From positions 1-64,000 of the forward strand of contig NC_016078.1 of NCBI RefSeq assembly GCF_000230555.1: a stretch of DNA of 64,000 nucleotides, written 5' to 3'. Position 1 is the stretch's first letter; the number at the start of each line of letters is the position of its first letter. This DNA comes from Pelagibacterium halotolerans B2. GTDB taxonomy: Bacteria > Pseudomonadota > Alphaproteobacteria > Rhizobiales > Devosiaceae. Positions 55,999 through 64,000 of the stretch are shown here, in pieces. The position numbers were made by a program, and so were the translations under genes. The notes beneath the pieces are model-generated. The model did not search any database and was not told where the DNA came from. It saw only the letters and a list, made by a program, of their open reading frames with translations.

Positions 55999-56922
55999 AT
56001 GCGCGTCGTCTTCATGGGCACCCCCGATTTCGCCGTGCCCACGCTGACCGAGATCGTCATGCGCGGCCACGAAGTCGTCGCATGCTACACCCGTGCGCCC
56101 AAACCCGCCGGGCGCGGCCAGTCCGAGCGCAAATCGCCGGTGCATCTGGCGGCCGAAGAGTTTGGCATTCCGGTGTTTACGCCCAAAAATTTTCGCGATC
56201 CGGCCGATGTGGCGACCTTTGCGGCGTTGGGGGCCGAAGTCGCAGTGGTCGTGGCTTACGGTCTGCTGCTGCCGCCCGCCGTGCTCGAAGCGCCTGAAAA
56301 GGGTTGCCTGAATTTGCACGGCTCGCTCTTGCCACGCTGGCGTGGCGCCGCACCCATCCAGCGCGCCATTATGGCGGGCGACCAACGCACAGCGGTTTCG
56401 GTGATGAAGATGGAAGAAGGGCTCGATACCGGCCCGGTAAGCCTCCTCGATTTCATTTCCATCGGCCCGGACATGACGGCGGGCGAACTCCATGACGAGA
56501 TGATGCGCACCGGCGCCGATCTGATGGGTCGGGCATTGGCCGCGCTCGATCGCGATGCGCTCGAATTTACGGCCCAGCCCGACGATGGTGTCACCTACGC
56601 CAAAAAGATCGAGAAGGCCGAAACCCGGATCGATTTTTCGCGCCCCGCTATTGAGGTTCACAACCATGTCCGCGGCCTTTCGCCGTTCCCCGGTGCGTGG
56701 TTCGAGATCGAGATTGGCGGCAAGCCGGTTCGGGTCAAGGCATTGCGCTCTACGCTTGCAGCGGGGCAGGGCGATCCCGGTACGGTGATCGCAGGGCTGA
56801 CGATCGCTTGCGGAGAAGACGCCGTGCGGTTCAAGCAGGTGCAGCGCGAAGGCAAGGGTGCCATGGATGCAGAGGCGTTTTTGCGCGGGGCCGGCGATTT
56901 AACCGGGCGCCGGGTGGGCTGA
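55999..56922 (+). CDS. fmt: Methionyl-tRNA formyltransferase
   Basis: The 307-residue protein has [16 protein letters not shown] at the N-terminus and the formyl-folate signature [21 protein letters not shown] with the catalytic Asn-His. The C-terminal domain ([21 protein letters not shown]) binds tRNA. It lies 42 bp after def and overlaps truA by one base. Confidence 0.97.
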   Translation: MRVVFMGTPDFAVPTLTEIVMRGHEVVACYTRAPKPAGRGQSERKSPVHLAAEEFGIPVFTPKNFRDPADVATFAALGAEVAVVVAYGLLLPPAVLEAPEKGCLNLHGSLLPRWRGAAPIQRAIMAGDQRTAVSVMKMEEGLDTGPVSLLDFISIGPDMTAGELHDEMMRTGADLMGRALAALDRDALEFTAQPDDGVTYAKKIEKAETRIDFSRPAIEVHNHVRGLSPFPGAWFEIEIGGKPVRVKALRSTLAAGQGDPGTVIAGLTIACGEDAVRFKQVQREGKGAMDAEAFLRGAGDLTGRRVG

Positions 56923-57659
56923 TGCCCCGCTACAAGCTGACAATCGAATATGACGGAACTCCCTTCGTGGGCTGGCAGCGCCAGGCCGATGCGCTCTCGG
57001 TACAGGAAGCGCTCGAAATCGCCATCGAGGCGTTTTCCGGCGAGACCGTGCGCACCCAGACGGCGGGCCGTACCGATGCCGGCGTTCACGCAAGGGGACA
57101 GGTGGCCCATTTCGATCTCGACCGCGAGTGGGACCCCTTTCGCGTGTCCGAGGCGCTGAACTATCATCTCAAGCCCCATCCAATCGTCATAGTGCACTGC
57201 GAGATGGCGGGCGAGGATTTCGAGGCGCGCTTTTCGGCCAAGGCGCGCCATTACCGCTATCTGATCCTCAACCGTCGTGCCCGTCCTGCGCTTGACGTGG
57301 ACAAGGTGTGGCATGTCGCGGTGCCGCTCGATGAGAAGGCCATGCACGAGGCGGCGCAAACCATTCTGGGCCGGCATGATTTCACGACGTTCCGCTCGGC
57401 CCAGTGCCAGGCCAATTCGCCTCTCCGTACGCTCGACAGGCTGGATGTGAAGCGCGAGGGCGATCTGGTGACTATCGAGGCTTCGGCGCGCGCCTTTTTG
57501 CATCATCAGGTGCGCTCGATGACCGGGTCACTCAAGCTCGTGGGGGAAGGGCGCTGGCCGGTGACTGGCCTGAGAGCAGCGCTCGATGCAAAAGACAGAT
57601 CGCGGTGCGGGGCCATGGCTCCATCCTCCGGGCTCTATCTGATGGCGATCGATTATTAG
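56922..57659 (+). CDS. truA: tRNA pseudouridine(38-40) synthase
   Basis: From ATG 56922 the protein is 245 residues. It contains [12 protein letters not shown] and the catalytic aspartate in [18 protein letters not shown], with [13 protein letters not shown] near the end. It modifies the anticodon stem of many tRNAs. Its 3' end overlaps the convergent membrane-protein gene by 4 bp. Confidence 0.97.
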   Translation: MPRYKLTIEYDGTPFVGWQRQADALSVQEALEIAIEAFSGETVRTQTAGRTDAGVHARGQVAHFDLDREWDPFRVSEALNYHLKPHPIVIVHCEMAGEDFEARFSAKARHYRYLILNRRARPALDVDKVWHVAVPLDEKAMHEAAQTILGRHDFTTFRSAQCQANSPLRTLDRLDVKREGDLVTIEASARAFLHHQVRSMTGSLKLVGEGRWPVTGLRAALDAKDRSRCGAMAPSSGLYLMAIDY

Positions 57660-58258
57660 CCCAGGGGAAGCTGGGCGAGGATAAATACCGCAAGGATCAG
57701 GGCGACGACCTGTGCGCCCAGCACCATGAGCACCTCACCACCGTTCAATCCTGCGACCAGGCGCAGAATGTTGATTTCGGCGACGAATGTGGCAATGGCG
57801 ATGGCGGCCCACAGCGTCAGGATGATCCCCACCAGCGTTTCTCCTGCAGTGGGGCCGAGCATGAGCGCGCCGACGAAAGCCACGCCAAAGGTCGCCGCCA
57901 CCAGCCCACCGACCGCAATCGCGTTCGCCCAATTGCTGGCGACCATGACGGGCCGGAATGCGTGCAGCGCATCGAGGCGCGGCAGGACAACCCGCAGCGC
58001 AAAGAAGCGGGCTGTGATCAGGGCGCCGCAGATAAAGAGCTGACCGGCGGGTGACATCGTTTGCCGGGCGGCAGCGCCGATGCCGGTAAAGCCAGCGAAA
58101 ACAACAAAGGCGACAACCAGCGGAATGAAGCTGCCGGCCAGCCCCCGCTGGGAAAAATCAAAAAAGGAAAGGGCGTCGCGGCGCCCCAACACCAGGCGCC
58201 ATGTGCCGCCGGCGGCCCAGCGGGCCTCTTCCAACAGCGTCGATTGGCGCTCTGCCAC
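57656..58258 (-). CDS. Yip1-like small polytopic membrane protein (paralogue a)
   Basis: From GTG 58258 the protein is 200 residues, with about five membrane helices after the amphipathic start [20 protein letters not shown]. It is clearly related to the next gene upstream (LLEETRSAFAGTWRLIVGRR). ATG 58291 is an alternative start but would overlap that gene by 29 bp. Function is unknown. Confidence 0.75.
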   Translation of the reverse strand: MAERQSTLLEEARWAAGGTWRLVLGRRDALSFFDFSQRGLAGSFIPLVVAFVVFAGFTGIGAAARQTMSPAGQLFICGALITARFFALRVVLPRLDALHAFRPVMVASNWANAIAVGGLVAATFGVAFVGALMLGPTAGETLVGIILTLWAAIAIATFVAEINILRLVAGLNGGEVLMVLGAQVVALILAVFILAQLPLG

Positions 58259-58262
58259 CAGA

Positions 58263-58832
58263 TCAGATCTCGGGAGTGGGAACGGGGCCATAGAGCACAC
58301 CCACGGCCAAAAGGGCGATCAGCATGCCAATGGTCTGGACGACAATCAGCATAACAATTTGCCCCGCCTTCATGCCGACAACCAGTCTTGCGTTGTTGAT
58401 GCGGGCCAGAAAACCGATAACGACGGCCAGAAGCAGGATCAGTTCTGCACTGACGGTCACCAGCGCAACGAACGCCAGCGCGATCGAGACGATGGCATTG
58501 ACCCAGTTTTCGACGGTTACGAAGGCCATGAATCTATCGGCAAGCCCGGTCAGGCGCAGCACGACCCATGACGCACTCATGATCCCTGCGTAAAGCAGTG
58601 CATTTTGAACCAGCGCGGCAAAGGTCGAAACGCCCGAGCCCGCCGGCGCAACCAGGGCCGAGATGAGGAAGGTCACGACCACCGAAACCAGAAGCGCGAT
58701 GAAGCTCGAGGCGAGCCCGCGTATGTCGGTGAAGAAATAGCCCGGCGCGTCGCGCCGCCCGACGATCAGCCGCCAGGTTCCGGCAAACGCGGAACGGGTT
58801 TCTTCCAGAAGGGTCGGCTGGGCTTGGGACAC
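58263..58832 (-). CDS. Yip1-like small polytopic membrane protein (paralogue b)
   Basis: From GTG 58832 the protein is 189 residues. After TLLEETRSAFAGTWRLIVGR come about five membrane helices (IALLVSVVVTFLISALVAP, AIVSIALAFVALVTVSAELI, GQIVMLIVVQTIGMLIALLAV). It lies 14 bp after paralogue c and 4 bp before paralogue a. A longer in-frame reading to 59456 overlaps two genes and is spurious. Confidence 0.75.
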   Translation of the reverse strand: MSQAQPTLLEETRSAFAGTWRLIVGRRDAPGYFFTDIRGLASSFIALLVSVVVTFLISALVAPAGSGVSTFAALVQNALLYAGIMSASWVVLRLTGLADRFMAFVTVENWVNAIVSIALAFVALVTVSAELILLLAVVIGFLARINNARLVVGMKAGQIVMLIVVQTIGMLIALLAVGVLYGPVPTPEI

Positions 58833-58846
58833 GAAAGAATGGCTTT

Positions 58847-59368
58847 CTAAAAGGCGTTGACCAACATGTAGAGGGCGATCGGCAGGACCGCAAGCAGCAC
58901 GAAGAGCGCCAGCCCGTATCCGATGGCAGCGGCGAGCGGCAACCCGTTGGCCTGCGCCAGCCGGAAGCCCAGAATCCCGGTTATGGCAAGAATGGCGCCG
59001 GCAAGAGGAAGGCCAATCAGAGTCGCCAGTCCCTCGATGAGCTTCATGGCCGCCATGAGATAGAGGCCCGGCACCATGAATTTGGCGCTCGATCCCGAAA
59101 AGCTCGTGAGCCGGGTTACGATCAAGGTGGCAATCATCAGTGCAAACAGCGCGAGAGCGTGCTGAATGACGATGAGCAGCATGGCGAAAGGTGGAGGAAA
59201 GCCCAGTCGCAGGGTGGCGAGAACGATGGCGATGAGAACAGCTCCGCCGAACGCCACAAGCCCTGTATTCATGCCCTCGGCATCGAGGCGGAAATGGCGC
59301 TCCCAATCGGGCTGCCGGCCCAGGATCTTCGACCAGCCAGATACGGCCTGTTTGAGCGTCTCGAGCAT
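58847..59368 (-). CDS. Small polytopic membrane protein (paralogue c), unknown function
   Basis: From ATG 59368 the protein is 173 residues: a soluble start (LETLKQAVSGWSKILGRQPD), then about four membrane helices (AFGGAVLIAIVLATLRLGF, MLLIVIQHALALFALMIATL). It overlaps the dapE stop (TGATG). It shares size and layout with paralogues a and b but weaker sequence similarity. Confidence 0.75.
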   Translation of the reverse strand: MLETLKQAVSGWSKILGRQPDWERHFRLDAEGMNTGLVAFGGAVLIAIVLATLRLGFPPPFAMLLIVIQHALALFALMIATLIVTRLTSFSGSSAKFMVPGLYLMAAMKLIEGLATLIGLPLAGAILAITGILGFRLAQANGLPLAAAIGYGLALFVLLAVLPIALYMLVNAF

Positions 59369-60537
59369 CAAGCGGGTTCTCCGGAGAGGAATTTTTCGAC
59401 GTAAAGCGCGTAGAATTCGGCCAACCGCTCGACATCGGCAACCGGCACGCGTTCATCGACCTGATGCATGGTCGCCCCGATCAGCCCGCATTCGACCACA
59501 GGGCAATAAAGCGAGATGAACCGTGCGTCCGAGGTGCCGCCGATGGTCGAGAGTTGCGGGCGGACGCCGTTGAAGGCTTCCATCACATCGCACAGACGGG
59601 CCACATGGCCCTCGGGCTGGGAGATAAAGCACCGCGAGATCGGGCCGATCTGCTCGAAGGCGATGGCGCAGCCGCGCGTATCGACTTCAGCGAGACGGCG
59701 GTGGATTTCGGCAAGCAGCGTTTCGCCCGTCCATGTGTCGTTGAACCGGACGTTGAAGCGCAGCGTGGTGCGCTCGGGGATGACGTTTGAAGCCGGATTG
59801 CCGGTATCGATGGAGGTGACTTCGAGATTTGTGGGCTGGAAATGCTCGGTACCGTTATCGAGCGGCACGTAGAGCGCCCGCACGATTTCGGCGATGACCG
59901 GCATCGGATTGTTGGCGCGCTGCGGATAGGCCGCGTGCCCCTGCTTGCCGATCACGGTAATCTTGCCCGAAGCCGAACCGCGCCGTCCGATCTTGATCGA
60001 ATCCCCGAAGATCTCGAACGAGGAGGGCTCGCCCACAATGGCGAAATCATATTTCTCGCCTTGCGCCTCGGCCCATTCCATCAGCTTTTTGGTGCCGTTG
60101 ACGGCGTCTGCCTCTTCATCGTTGGTGATGGCGAGCGAGACGGCGCCCTTCTCCCACCCACCGGTCTGCGCCAACTGCGCCAGGGCGCCGCAAAAGGCGG
60201 CGACGCCGCTTTTCATATCGGTGGCGCCGCGGCCCCACATGACGTCATCGACGATGGCGCCGGAAAAGGGATCGTGGGTCCAGGCCGCCGCATCGCCGGG
60301 GGGGACGACGTCGGTGTGCCCGGCAAACAGGAGGTGCGGGCCGGGTTCCTTGCCCTTGCGGGTGGCGTAGAGGTTGTCGACCGGGTAGGAGCCGTCGCCC
60401 TCGAACTTCAGCCGCGTGCAGGCAAAGCCGAGCGGTGAAAGAAAGGCTTCGAGCACGTCGAGCACGCCGTCCTCTATCGGGGTGATCGAAGGCCGGCGGA
60501 TCAGATCGGCGAGCAGCGGGACGGCGGGATGGGTCAT
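59368..60537 (-). CDS. dapE: Succinyl-diaminopimelate desuccinylase
   Basis: The 389-residue M20 metallopeptidase-type enzyme has the metal motifs LLFAGHTDVVPPGD and WGRGATDMKSGVAAF, and AITNDEEADAVNGT with the catalytic Glu. It releases succinate from N-succinyl-LL-diaminopimelate in lysine and peptidoglycan synthesis. It lies 5 bp after dapD. Confidence 0.96.
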   Translation of the reverse strand: MTHPAVPLLADLIRRPSITPIEDGVLDVLEAFLSPLGFACTRLKFEGDGSYPVDNLYATRKGKEPGPHLLFAGHTDVVPPGDAAAWTHDPFSGAIVDDVMWGRGATDMKSGVAAFCGALAQLAQTGGWEKGAVSLAITNDEEADAVNGTKKLMEWAEAQGEKYDFAIVGEPSSFEIFGDSIKIGRRGSASGKITVIGKQGHAAYPQRANNPMPVIAEIVRALYVPLDNGTEHFQPTNLEVTSIDTGNPASNVIPERTTLRFNVRFNDTWTGETLLAEIHRRLAEVDTRGCAIAFEQIGPISRCFISQPEGHVARLCDVMEAFNGVRPQLSTIGGTSDARFISLYCPVVECGLIGATMHQVDERVPVADVERLAEFYALYVEKFLSGEPA

Positions 60538-60542
60538 CGTCG

Positions 60543-61388
60543 CTAGTCGCGCAGCAGGTCGTTGATCGAGGTTTTCGAGCGGGTCTTTTCATCGACACGC
60601 TTGACGATCACCGCGCAATAAAGATTGGGGCCGGGTTCGCCATCGGGCAGCGGCTTGCCGGGGAGGGAACCCGAAACGACGACCGAATAGGGCGGCACTT
60701 TGCCGTAAAAGACTTCGCCGGTCGTGCGGTCGACGATCTTGGTCGACTGGCCGATGAAAACGCCCATTGAAATGACCGAACCTTCGCCCACCACGACGCC
60801 CTCGACGATTTCCGAACGGGCGCCGATGAAGCAATGATCCTCGATGATGACCGGGCCGGCCTGAAGGGGTTCCAGGACGCCCCCGATCCCCACGCCGCCC
60901 GACAGATGCACGTTCTTGCCGATCTGGGCGCACGAGCCGACGGTGACCCAGGTGTCGACCATGACGCTTTCATCGACATAGGCGCCAAGATTGACAAAGG
61001 ACGGCATGAGGATGGCGTTCCTGCCGATAAAGGCCGAATGGCGAACGATGGCGCCGGGCACGGCGCGGAAGCCGGCGGCGCGAAACTGGTTCTCGCTCCA
61101 GCCGGAAAATTTGGACGGCACCTTGTCCCACCACTGTGCACCACCCGGACCGCCGGGAATGGCTTCCATGTCGTTGAGGCGGAAGGAGAGCAGGACGGCC
61201 TTTTTGAGCCACTGATTGACCACCCATTCCCCATCAACGCCTTTTTCCGCCACGCGCGCCGCGCCGGAATCGAGCAGCCCAAGCGCCTGGTTGACGGCAT
61301 CGCGGACCGCGCCGGTCGTCTGGTAATTGATGGTTTCGCGGGCTTCGAAGGCGGCATCGATGGTTGCGGCAAGCTCACTCATGGACAT
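60543..61388 (-). CDS. dapD: Tetrahydrodipicolinate N-succinyltransferase
   Basis: The 281-residue protein has a helical N-domain and a left-handed beta-helix of hexapeptide repeats ([58 protein letters not shown]). It adds succinate to tetrahydrodipicolinate; DapE acts two steps later. ATG 61382 is an equally good start. It heads the dapD-dapE-membrane-protein unit. Confidence 0.96.
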   Translation of the reverse strand: MSMSELAATIDAAFEARETINYQTTGAVRDAVNQALGLLDSGAARVAEKGVDGEWVVNQWLKKAVLLSFRLNDMEAIPGGPGGAQWWDKVPSKFSGWSENQFRAAGFRAVPGAIVRHSAFIGRNAILMPSFVNLGAYVDESVMVDTWVTVGSCAQIGKNVHLSGGVGIGGVLEPLQAGPVIIEDHCFIGARSEIVEGVVVGEGSVISMGVFIGQSTKIVDRTTGEVFYGKVPPYSVVVSGSLPGKPLPDGEPGPNLYCAVIVKRVDEKTRSKTSINDLLRD

Positions 61389-61568
61389 GGGAATTGCGGG
61401 CCTTTTGGTCTTGGCAGAAGGAAGGGAGAATTCGGCGCGGACCTTAACCGAAGCGCATGGGTGGGGAAACCCATATTCGCTGCGGATTGGGCGGCGGCTC
61501 GCCCCGGGTTGGGCAGGTCGAGAGGGTCGGGAAGGCCCCTCGCTCGCCGCTTCGCGTCAGAGATTGGG

Positions 61569-61701
61569 AAAGGCCCCCTCACCCGGACCTGCGGTCCGAC
61601 CTCTCCCCCTGAGGGAGAGGGGTCTCGCGGCGCTTGCGGCCATCCTTACCTCTCCCTCAGGGGGAGAGGTCGGCGCGAAGCGACGGGTGAGGGGGCCTTT
61701 C
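61569..61701. repeat. Inverted pair of ~53-bp intergenic repeats
   Basis: The left copy (61569-61622) and right copy (61649-61701, opposite strand) share AAAGGCCCCCTCACCCG, then a variable stretch, then GACCTCTCCCCCTGAGGGAG. Each copy also has its own CTCTCCC / GGGAGAG hairpin, so the whole can fold as one long stem with a short loop. A related single copy lies at 28458-28508. Confidence 0.85.
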
Positions 61702-61750
61702 TTGATGGCATGCCAACACCTCCGACGGCGATGTCGCCTCGGGCTATGAT

Positions 61751-61897
61751 GGCCATTCGAGCTTAGCTCCCATGGCCTTCTCACCTCCAATCGTGCCACC
61801 GGCACGATTGGCCGAAGGACGGATCGAAGTAGACGGCATGGGGCGATGAACGCTCCGCACTGAAATTTGTATATATGAAGCGATCATCGCCCCATGC
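61751..61897. repeat. Chain of three hairpins, possible structured RNA
   Basis: GGCCAT / ATGGCC (61751-61777) is followed by a perfect 11-bp stem CCAATCGTGCC / GGCACGATTGG with a 3-nt loop (61787-61811). Then comes a 19-bp stem with one mismatch (GCATGGGGCGATGAACGCT at 61836-61854, partner 61879-61897) and an AT-rich 24-nt loop. No gene explains these dyads. Whether they are transcribed is unknown. Confidence 0.6.
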
Positions 61898-62291
61898 ATC
61901 CGGGGTTTTTGGCTTATGGCGGCGTCTCGGGCTGGGGTTTGTTGGGAAATTATCTTTGCAGATGACTTCCGCGGTGCCCCTCCGGGTTTCCCCGGTACGA
62001 CGTGGATACCACTCCTCGTCCGGCCATCCGTCCGCTTTGGGCCTTCCCTGCGGCGACCCGCAAGGAACCCGGACCAAACCCGCCCAAACGTTCGTTGCGC
62101 TTGCGTCCATATGCGCGGGTTCGTGAAGCCAGTATGGGGGAGGTCCAGGGTGCGGGGATAAAGTTTTTTCCACACGTGCCATGGGGTAAGGTCTGTCGCG
62201 CATATCTGCGTCAGGGTTATGGAAAACCGCCACCCCTCCTTAACACCGCCCTGACATAGTAAACACAATCGAAAGACAAAAAAGGAGCCTG

Positions 62292-63146
62292 ATGATGGGC
62301 CGCAAACGCCATTCCTCGCTGCGTTCGTCAAAAGAGGATATGGAAGCCGTACGCCATTCGCCGCAAACGCCGCAGACCCAGTCGGCGGCGTATCGGCTGG
62401 CTTTCGCCGATGAAGAGTTCATGACCAGCGAGGATCTACGCGGGGTCCGCTTTCAGCTCGAATACCTCAAGATTGAATCCCGGCTGCGCGAGGCCAACGT
62501 CAATTCGACGGTGGTCCTGTTTGGCGGCGCGCGCATCCCTGAGCCCGGCAAGCCGGCCTGGGCCGCAAAAACCGACGAGGCCAGGAAAAATCTCGAGGCC
62601 AATTCGATCTATTACGACGAGGCGCGGCGCTTTGCCCAACTGGCCTCGCTGACCTCGAAGGCCACGGAATTCACTGAATATGTGGTGGCGACCGGTGGTG
62701 GGCCCGGGGTAATGGAAGCGGGCAATCGCGGCGCCGCCGATGTGGGAGCGCCCTCGATCGGCTACAAAATAGTCCTGCCGCACGAGCAGGCGCCCAATAC
62801 CTATGTGACGCCCCAGTTTTCCTTCAACTTCCACTATTTCGCGACGCGCAAGATACACTTTTTGATGCGCGCTAAGGTGGTGGCCATTTTCCCCGGCGGG
62901 TTCGGGACAATGGACGAATTTTTCGAAGCCCTGACCCTGATCCAGACCGGGCGCATGGACCGAATTCCGCTGCTGCTGTTCGGCAAGAAATTCTGGAGCC
63001 GGGTTCTCAACCTCGAGGCGCTTGCCGAAGAGGGAACGATCTCGCCCGACGATTTCAAGCTTTTCAGTTTCGTCGACACGGCCGACGAGGCCTGGGAGAT
63101 CGTGCGCAAGACCTACAATCTGCCCAGCATCGAACATCGGGCATGA
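62292..63146 (+). CDS. LOG-family (TIGR00730-type) Rossmann-fold protein
   Basis: The 284-residue protein has the LOG/lysine-decarboxylase-like nucleotide-binding motifs ATGGGPGVMEAGNRGAAD and PGGFGTMDEFFEALTL (PGGxGTxxE). Members cleave nucleoside monophosphates to base and ribose-5-phosphate; plant homologues activate cytokinins. An N-terminal extension of about 70 residues precedes the core, as in longer alphaproteobacterial forms. AAAAAAGGAGCC precedes the ATG. Confidence 0.92.
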   Translation: MMGRKRHSSLRSSKEDMEAVRHSPQTPQTQSAAYRLAFADEEFMTSEDLRGVRFQLEYLKIESRLREANVNSTVVLFGGARIPEPGKPAWAAKTDEARKNLEANSIYYDEARRFAQLASLTSKATEFTEYVVATGGGPGVMEAGNRGAADVGAPSIGYKIVLPHEQAPNTYVTPQFSFNFHYFATRKIHFLMRAKVVAIFPGGFGTMDEFFEALTLIQTGRMDRIPLLLFGKKFWSRVLNLEALAEEGTISPDDFKLFSFVDTADEAWEIVRKTYNLPSIEHRA

Positions 63147-63152
63147 ATCAGG

Positions 63153-63182
63153 AAGGGCCCGCCGGTGTTGGCGGGCCCTTTC
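63153..63182. terminator. Bidirectional intrinsic terminator
   Basis: GGGCCCGCC and GGCGGGCCC form a perfect 9-bp stem (63155-63178) around GGTGTT, flanked by AA on the left and TTTC on the right. It lies between the convergent LOG-family gene and the partial gene at the window end. Confidence 0.85.
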
Positions 63183-63198
63183 ACAATCGTCAGAGCGC

Positions 63199-64000
63199 TT
63201 ACTGGTTGGCAGTGATCTGCACGTTCAGAAGGTCGACAAGGACGAACGGATCCGCCTCTACCTCGGTTTCCATGCCTTCGAACTCGGAAAAGGCGATGGG
63301 CTCTTCGGGCTCGACCGAGATCGTGAAATTCTGCGGGTCGGCGATAAACGTGTTGACCGCGCTGGTCACCATGGTCTTGAAGGCTTCGTTCTCGACTTCG
63401 GCCAGGGCCATGGGCACCATGAACTGCAAACCGGCCTTGAAGGTTTCGCCATCGACGCCCTGTTCGGCGCCGATGAAATCGAGAACCTTCATGAACAGCG
63501 AATCGTCATCATAGCGCAACGCGCCGCCAACCAGCTTCAGGTCGGCCATCTTCTCGAGCATGGCTTCCGACATTTCCGCCATCTGGTCTTCGTCGATCTC
63601 GATATCGGCCTCGGCCATCTCGGCCATCTTGAGGTTGACCTTCATGAGTTCGCGATAGATTTCCTCGGTATAGCCGGCCACAGCAAAGTCGAGCGAGAGT
63701 GAGCCCAGATCCTGCACGGCAAGGGAAATGTCGGTGACCTCGCCTTCCCCTGTTTCCGGCCACCAGGTGCCCGACCCCGACATGGAGGCATTGAGCTGGG
63801 TCAGCCCGAACGCCTCGAAGACCTCCTGGGCTTCAGCTTCCTCGATCGCGCTCAGATCGCCGCGAATGCCCGTAACCTGATAGGCCGAGCTCAGCCCGCC
63901 ATCCGCGGTGGGCTCTTCCATGGTGATTTCCATAAGATCAACGGCAAAAAGTTCGGTACCAGTCTCGTCCGAGACGGTCAGCGGACCCGCCGAAATGCGG
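63199..64000 (-). CDS. Acidic protein of unknown function, 3' part only (runs off the window)
   Basis: The frame is open from 63999 to the TAA at 63199, giving at least 266 residues; the true start lies beyond the window. An internal Met at 63933 is not the start because the frame upstream (GPLTVSDETGTELFAVDLME) reads as protein. The sequence is acidic and Met-rich (AEADIEIDEDQMAEMSEAML), soluble, with alternating beta-like stretches (DISLAVQDLGSLSLDFAV). I do not recognise the family. Proteins with repeated beta segments of this style are often exported, but the N-terminus is not visible. Confidence 0.8.
   Translation of the reverse strand, partial: RISAGPLTVSDETGTELFAVDLMEITMEEPTADGGLSSAYQVTGIRGDLSAIEEAEAQEVFEAFGLTQLNASMSGSGTWWPETGEGEVTDISLAVQDLGSLSLDFAVAGYTEEIYRELMKVNLKMAEMAEADIEIDEDQMAEMSEAMLEKMADLKLVGGALRYDDDSLFMKVLDFIGAEQGVDGETFKAGLQFMVPMALAEVENEAFKTMVTSAVNTFIADPQNFTISVEPEEPIAFSEFEGMETEVEADPFVLVDLLNVQITANQ

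Larger units (their letters stand above)
61389..62291. other. 0.9-kb gene-poor interval between dapD and the LOG-family gene
   Basis: I find no open frame here with protein-like composition; the frames present are Arg/Pro-rich and match no family I know. It holds an inverted pair of about 53-bp repeats (61569-61701), a chain of hairpins (61751-61897) and smaller dyads near 62044-62067. The dapD promoter should lie in the left part. The promoter for the LOG-family gene should lie in the AT-richer last 100 bp, before GGAG at 62283. Confidence 0.6.

Noticed and set aside
55336..56667. Long in-frame extension of rmuC across def and fmt
   Set aside because: It runs antisense to def and fmt; the true RmuC start with its membrane helix is at 55335.
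61744..62331. A 195-residue minus-strand frame in the 61.4-62.3 kb gap
   Set aside because: It is Arg/Pro/Ser-rich, shows no recognisable motif, overlaps hairpins and the LOG-family start, and has no good ribosome binding site.
1..64000. CRISPR arrays, tRNA or rRNA genes, insertion sequences or prophage genes
   Set aside because: I saw no regularly spaced direct repeats, tRNA cloverleaf, rRNA segments, transposases, integrases or phage structural genes.

Overview
The window reads as a chromosomal stretch of a GC-rich alphaproteobacterium of the order Hyphomicrobiales, probably Devosiaceae-like (Devosia/Pelagibacterium type). I infer this from gene order and protein style, not from a marker gene. 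Supporting blocks are zwf-pgl-edd (Entner-Doudoroff), a small SRP RNA next to dnaX-ybaB-recR, rmuC/def-fmt-truA/dapE-dapD, a rhizobial-type cpa/tad pilus locus, and mosaic palindromic repeats resembling rhizobial RIME elements.

Layout. 1-8.2 kb: cobU, a BadF-type sugar kinase, zwf, pgl, edd, a GNAT acetyltransferase and a BCCT osmolyte transporter. 8.3-13 kb: a J-domain membrane protein and a VWA-type protein whose 3' end is broken, then a divergent CHASE3 kinase / response regulator / receiver-kinase cluster and a cluster of mosaic repeats. 13-18.4 kb: an ArsR-SRPBCC pair, a three-gene operon of unknown function (TelA-like coiled coil, DUF6384-like membrane protein, coiled coil with a Gly-Phe repeat tail), and a CoxG-like protein. 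18.5-31.7 kb: a long nucleoside uptake and catabolism cluster (BMP-type ABC importer, broken cdd, pnp, deoC, two-domain ALDH, small unknown, deoA, deoB, upp). These genes would import nucleosides, split them, convert deoxyribose phosphate to glyceraldehyde-3-phosphate plus acetaldehyde, oxidise the acetaldehyde and salvage uracil. 31.8-44 kb: a HAD phosphatase, then a Flp/Tad pilus locus (tadG, tadE, a CpaC N-domain protein, two flp pilins, cpaABC, cpaE, cpaF, tadB, tadC, tadD) with no cpaD between cpaC and cpaE. 44-51.7 kb: M17 aminopeptidase, a 2-hydroxyacid dehydrogenase, a two-haem anchored cytochrome c, pheA, SRP RNA, dnaX, ybaB and recR. 51.7-64 kb: an MHYT-PAS-GGDEF-EAL protein, rmuC, def, fmt, truA, three small membrane proteins, dapE, dapD, a 0.9-kb gene-poor hairpin-rich interval, a LOG-family protein, and the 3' part of an unknown acidic protein cut by the window end.

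Most noteworthy points. Two genes (the VWA gene and cdd) each seem to have lost about 30 nt exactly at a GC-rich inverted repeat, which is either real decay or a shared assembly artefact. An uncharacterised TelA-like/DUF6384/FG-tail operon sits at 14-17.7 kb. The TadG-like protein ends in an acidic run followed by GGGW repeats. The cytochrome c has a duplicated haem domain. Mosaic palindromes supply the cobU stop codon. A hairpin can sequester the edd ribosome binding site. A chain of hairpins lies in the 61.4-62.3 kb interval.
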